DNA of 7,711 nt from DASSKF01 sp035690725 (GTDB taxonomy: Bacteria; Actinomycetota; Actinomycetes; Actinomycetales; Dermatophilaceae): positions 1-7,711 of the forward strand of contig DASSKF010000222.1 of the NCBI GenBank assembly GCA_035690725.1. Reading direction: 5' to 3'. A program made the position numbers and the translations under genes. Positions 6,289-7,711 of the stretch are shown one piece after another (the stretch's first letter is position 1; each line of letters opens with the position of its first letter). Under the pieces are notes generated by a model. The model saw only the letters and a program-made list of their open reading frames with translations. It made no database searches and had not been told where the DNA came from.

Positions 6289-6921
6289 CTACCGCTTGAC
6301 GGCGGCGAGCAGCCCGTCGCCCACCGGCAGGAGCGTCGGCAGCAGCCGCTCGTCGTCGCGCAGCTGCTTGCCGAGGTCGCGCAGGACGGTCGTGGTCTCG
6401 TCGCGGGCGGCGGGGTCGGCGACCTTGTCGTGCCAGAGCATGTTGTCGAGGGCCAGCAGGCCCCCGCGGCGGAGCAGGCGCAGCGCCTGCTCCACGTAGT
6501 CGGGGTAGCGCTCCTTGTCGGCGTCGATGAGCACCATGTCGTAGGCGCCGTCGGTGAGCCGGGGGAGCACGTCGAGGGCGTTGCCGGCGATGACGCGGGT
6601 GCGCTGGGTCGGGATGCCGGCGGCGGCGTAGGCCCGGCGGGCGGCCCGCTGGTGCTCGGGCTCGATGTCGATGGTGGTGAGGATGCCGTCCGAGGGCATC
6701 CCGGACATGAGCCACAGACCGGACGTGCCCGCGCCGGTGCCCACCTCGACCACGGCCCGGGCGCCGACGGCGGCGGCGAGCAGCCGGAGGGTGGAGCCCA
6801 CACCGGGCAGGACGGGCTGGCAGCCGAGCTCCTCGCCGCGGCGGCGGGCCTGCTCGACGACCTCGCTCTCGGCGATGAAGTCCTCCGCGTAGGCCCAGGT
6901 CGCGGGCTTGGGTGCACTCAT
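6289..6921 (-). CDS. SAM-dependent O-methyltransferase (class I, Methyltransf_3 type)
   Basis: A 210-residue, cation-dependent O-methyltransferase related to bacterial catechol/caffeoyl-CoA methyltransferases. The SAM-binding motif I is VVEVGTGAGTSGLW (57-70), and the acidic residue ending the next strand is D85 (TTIDIE). The expected divalent-metal ligands are D133 (in VLIDADKERYPDY), D159 and N160 (LALDNMLW). The length is typical and there is no signal peptide. The ATG at 6921 is preferred: AGGG sits eight bases upstream; a GTG at 6930 would add only three residues. TAGGGT (6934 to 6929) could instead be a -10 box for a near-leaderless transcript. It is divergent from the SigE-type gene, as I recall for Rv1220c beside sigE in M. 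tuberculosis, which suggests a conserved but unexplained link to envelope stress. The methyl acceptor is unknown. Confidence 0.9.
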   Translation of the reverse strand: MSAPKPATWAYAEDFIAESEVVEQARRRGEELGCQPVLPGVGSTLRLLAAAVGARAVVEVGTGAGTSGLWLMSGMPSDGILTTIDIEPEHQRAARRAYAAAGIPTQRTRVIAGNALDVLPRLTDGAYDMVLIDADKERYPDYVEQALRLLRRGGLLALDNMLWHDKVADPAARDETTTVLRDLGKQLRDDERLLPTLLPVGDGLLAAVKR

Positions 6922-6940
6922 GGGGAACACCCTAGCCGGG

Positions 6941-6988
6941 AGTTGCTGAAGGGCCCGTGCTCAAGCGGACCGCGGTCCCTCAGCAACT
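6941..6988. repeat. Inverted repeat in the sigE/O-methyltransferase divergent region
   Basis: AGTTGCTGA (6941-6949) is perfectly complementary to TCAGCAACT (6980-6988). GGG (6951-6953) also pairs with CCC (6977-6979) if A6950 is bulged, giving 12 pairs. Enclosed is GGACCGCGGTCC (6967-6978), a perfect 12-bp palindrome. This could be operator DNA for the divergent promoters or a leader hairpin. Confidence 0.6.
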
Positions 6989-7018
6989 GGCGCCGGTGCT
7001 TCGGTGCGCGGGGCTGCG

Positions 7019-7034
7019 CTCAGCAAACACTCAG
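7019..7034 (+). promoter_or_regulatory. CTCAG direct repeats at 11-bp spacing upstream of the sigma gene
   Basis: CTCAG occurs at 7019-7023 and 7030-7034, one helical turn apart, about 25-35 bases before the sigma ATG. The longer CTCAGCAA at 7019-7026 repeats CTCAGCAA at 6979-6986. Tandem repeats with a one-turn period are typical of OmpR-family response-regulator sites; this assignment is inference. Confidence 0.35.
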
Positions 7035-7056
7035 GGTGCTGCCCCACCATGGACGC

Positions 7057-7674
7057 ATGAGCCGGACCAGCGCGCCCGTGAGCCCGCCCCCGGAGGGGTG
7101 GACCCCGCCGACGTGGGAGGAGATCGTCGAGCAGCACTCGGCGCGGGTCTACCGGCTCGCCTACCGCCTCACCGGCAACCAGCACGACGCCGAGGACCTG
7201 ACCCATGACGTGTTCATCCGGGTCTTCCGCTCGCTGCACTCCTACCGTCCGGGCACGTTCGAGGGCTGGCTGCACCGGATCACGACGAACGTCTTCCTCG
7301 ACAAGATGCGGCGCAAGCAGCGCATCCGCTTCGATGCGCTGGCCGATGACGCGGCCTCTCGGTTGCCCAGCCGTGAGGCGGGCCCGGAACAGCACTACCA
7401 GGACACCCACTTCGACGACGACGTGCAGCGGGCCCTGGACGCGCTCGCCCCCGAGTTCCGGGCCGCGGTCGTGCTCTGCGACATCGAGGGGCTGTCCTAC
7501 GAGGAGATCGCGGCCACCCTCGACATCAAGCTCGGCACCGTCCGCTCCCGGATCCACCGGGGCCGGGCCCAGCTGCGGGACGCGCTCGCGCACCGGGCGC
7601 CGCGGCGGGCGCCGCGCGCCGACACCCCGGCCGGCGGCCGCCCCGTGACCCGTCCGGTGGTCGGGACGAGCTGA
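7057..7674 (+). CDS. sigE: ECF RNA polymerase sigma factor, SigE type
   Basis: A 205-residue ECF (group 4) sigma factor that would direct RNA polymerase to stress promoters. Region 2 spans about 22-92 (VYRLAYRLTGNQHDAEDLTHD, FEGWLHRITTNVFLDKMRRKQR) and region 4 about 124-177 (ALAPEFRAAVVLCDIEGLSY, then EEIAATLDIKLGTVRSRIHRGRAQL). The last 28 residues are a basic, proline-rich tail. The SigE assignment rests on resemblance to the mycobacterial protein plus context: a divergent O-methyltransferase upstream and a putative anti-sigma gene overlapping the stop. It is shorter at the N-terminus than M. tuberculosis SigE (257 residues). The ATG at 7057 has only a weak ribosome site (GGA, three bases away); in-frame GTGs at 7036 and 7078 are alternatives. 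A longer open frame upstream crosses the antisense of the methyltransferase and is not coding. Confidence 0.92.
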   Translation: MSRTSAPVSPPPEGWTPPTWEEIVEQHSARVYRLAYRLTGNQHDAEDLTHDVFIRVFRSLHSYRPGTFEGWLHRITTNVFLDKMRRKQRIRFDALADDAASRLPSREAGPEQHYQDTHFDDDVQRALDALAPEFRAAVVLCDIEGLSYEEIAATLDIKLGTVRSRIHRGRAQLRDALAHRAPRRAPRADTPAGGRPVTRPVVGTS

Positions 7675-7711
7675 TGCCTGCGTTGCCCGGCGGGGACGGC
7701 AACCACCTCGG
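7674..7711 (+). CDS. Start of a probable anti-sigma factor (RseA-like), cut by the window end
   Basis: An ATG at 7674 shares its A with the sigma factor's TGA stop (TGATG), a typical coupled start. Only 12 residues are visible, MPALPGGDGNHL. Actinobacterial SigE-type genes are usually followed by a zinc-binding (zf-HC2) anti-sigma gene whose N-terminus contains an HL motif ahead of the ALVDGEL-like helix; NHL fits that, but the zinc motif lies beyond the window. Identity therefore rests mainly on context. Confidence 0.55.
   Translation, partial: MPALPGGDGNHL

Noticed and set aside
6889..6895. Idea that GGCCTAC is avoided and replaced by GGCATAC
   Set aside because: GGCCTAC does occur, for example on the - strand here and near 6623-6632, so there is no strict avoidance.
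4245..6917. An 890-codon open frame on the - strand joining methyltransferase, regulator and crotonase regions
   Set aside because: Only its last 274 codons, from the ATG at 5069, resemble a protein family. The rest reads the methyltransferase and regulator genes in the wrong frame and crosses the DUF3117 gene and a terminator.
6924..6944. GGAAC ... GTT as a SigE/SigH-type autoregulatory promoter
   Set aside because: The spacing is 13 bases, shorter than the roughly 16-19 usual for this promoter class, and it overlaps the methyltransferase start.
6430..7056. Upstream extension of the sigma factor's open frame
   Set aside because: It runs antisense to the methyltransferase and through the divergent control region; similarity to ECF sigma factors begins only after about 7110.
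1..7711. CRISPR array, defence island, biosynthetic cluster or mobile element
   Set aside because: No spaced repeats, cas-like, nuclease, transposase, integrase or synthase domains are seen; all recognisable genes are metabolic, regulatory or conserved actinobacterial genes.

Overview
The window is very GC-rich, with codon third positions almost all G or C. It carries several actinobacterial hallmarks: a DUF3117 micro-protein, an O-methyltransferase/SigE-type sigma factor/putative anti-sigma arrangement like the mycobacterial sigE locus, and a PaaX-type regulator. I infer a high-GC actinomycete, plausibly Intrasporangiaceae/Dermatophilaceae or a relative; the family-level guess rests on general appearance only. 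There are no transposases, integrases, tRNAs, rRNAs or CRISPR repeats. Coding density is high and no gene-free stretch exceeds 150 bases.

Region 1 (2-4111, + strand): the 3' three quarters of a fused FAD-binding/(Fe-S) 2-hydroxyacid dehydrogenase, followed 37 bases later by a thiamine-pyrophosphate enzyme of the pyruvate:quinone oxidoreductase (PoxB-like) type. They look like one operon. Together they could take D-lactate or a similar 2-hydroxyacid to pyruvate and then acetate plus CO2, passing electrons to quinone. As given, the first gene has a one-base frameshift between about 281 and 314, either a sequencing error or a recent inactivation.

Region 2 (4112-4244): a gap between convergent genes, packed with hairpins, including two mutually exclusive folds.

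Region 3 (4245-5890, - strand): a PaaX-family regulator overlapping by ATGA a PaaG-like crotonase-fold isomerase/hydratase. No other phenylacetate genes are in view.

Region 4 (5891-7711): a divergent promoter region, the DUF3117 gene (+), a 13-bp-stem terminator, a convergent O-methyltransferase gene (-), a 135-base divergent control region rich in dyad and direct repeats, then a SigE-type ECF sigma factor (+). The sigma stop codon overlaps the start of a gene cut by the window end, probably its zinc-binding anti-sigma factor. This is an extracytoplasmic/envelope-stress locus conserved in actinobacteria.

I see no evidence for a wholly new multi-gene system. The points most worth following up are the repeat architecture upstream of the sigma gene, the alternative-fold element at 4158-4219, the frameshift, and the orphan PaaX/PaaG-like pair.
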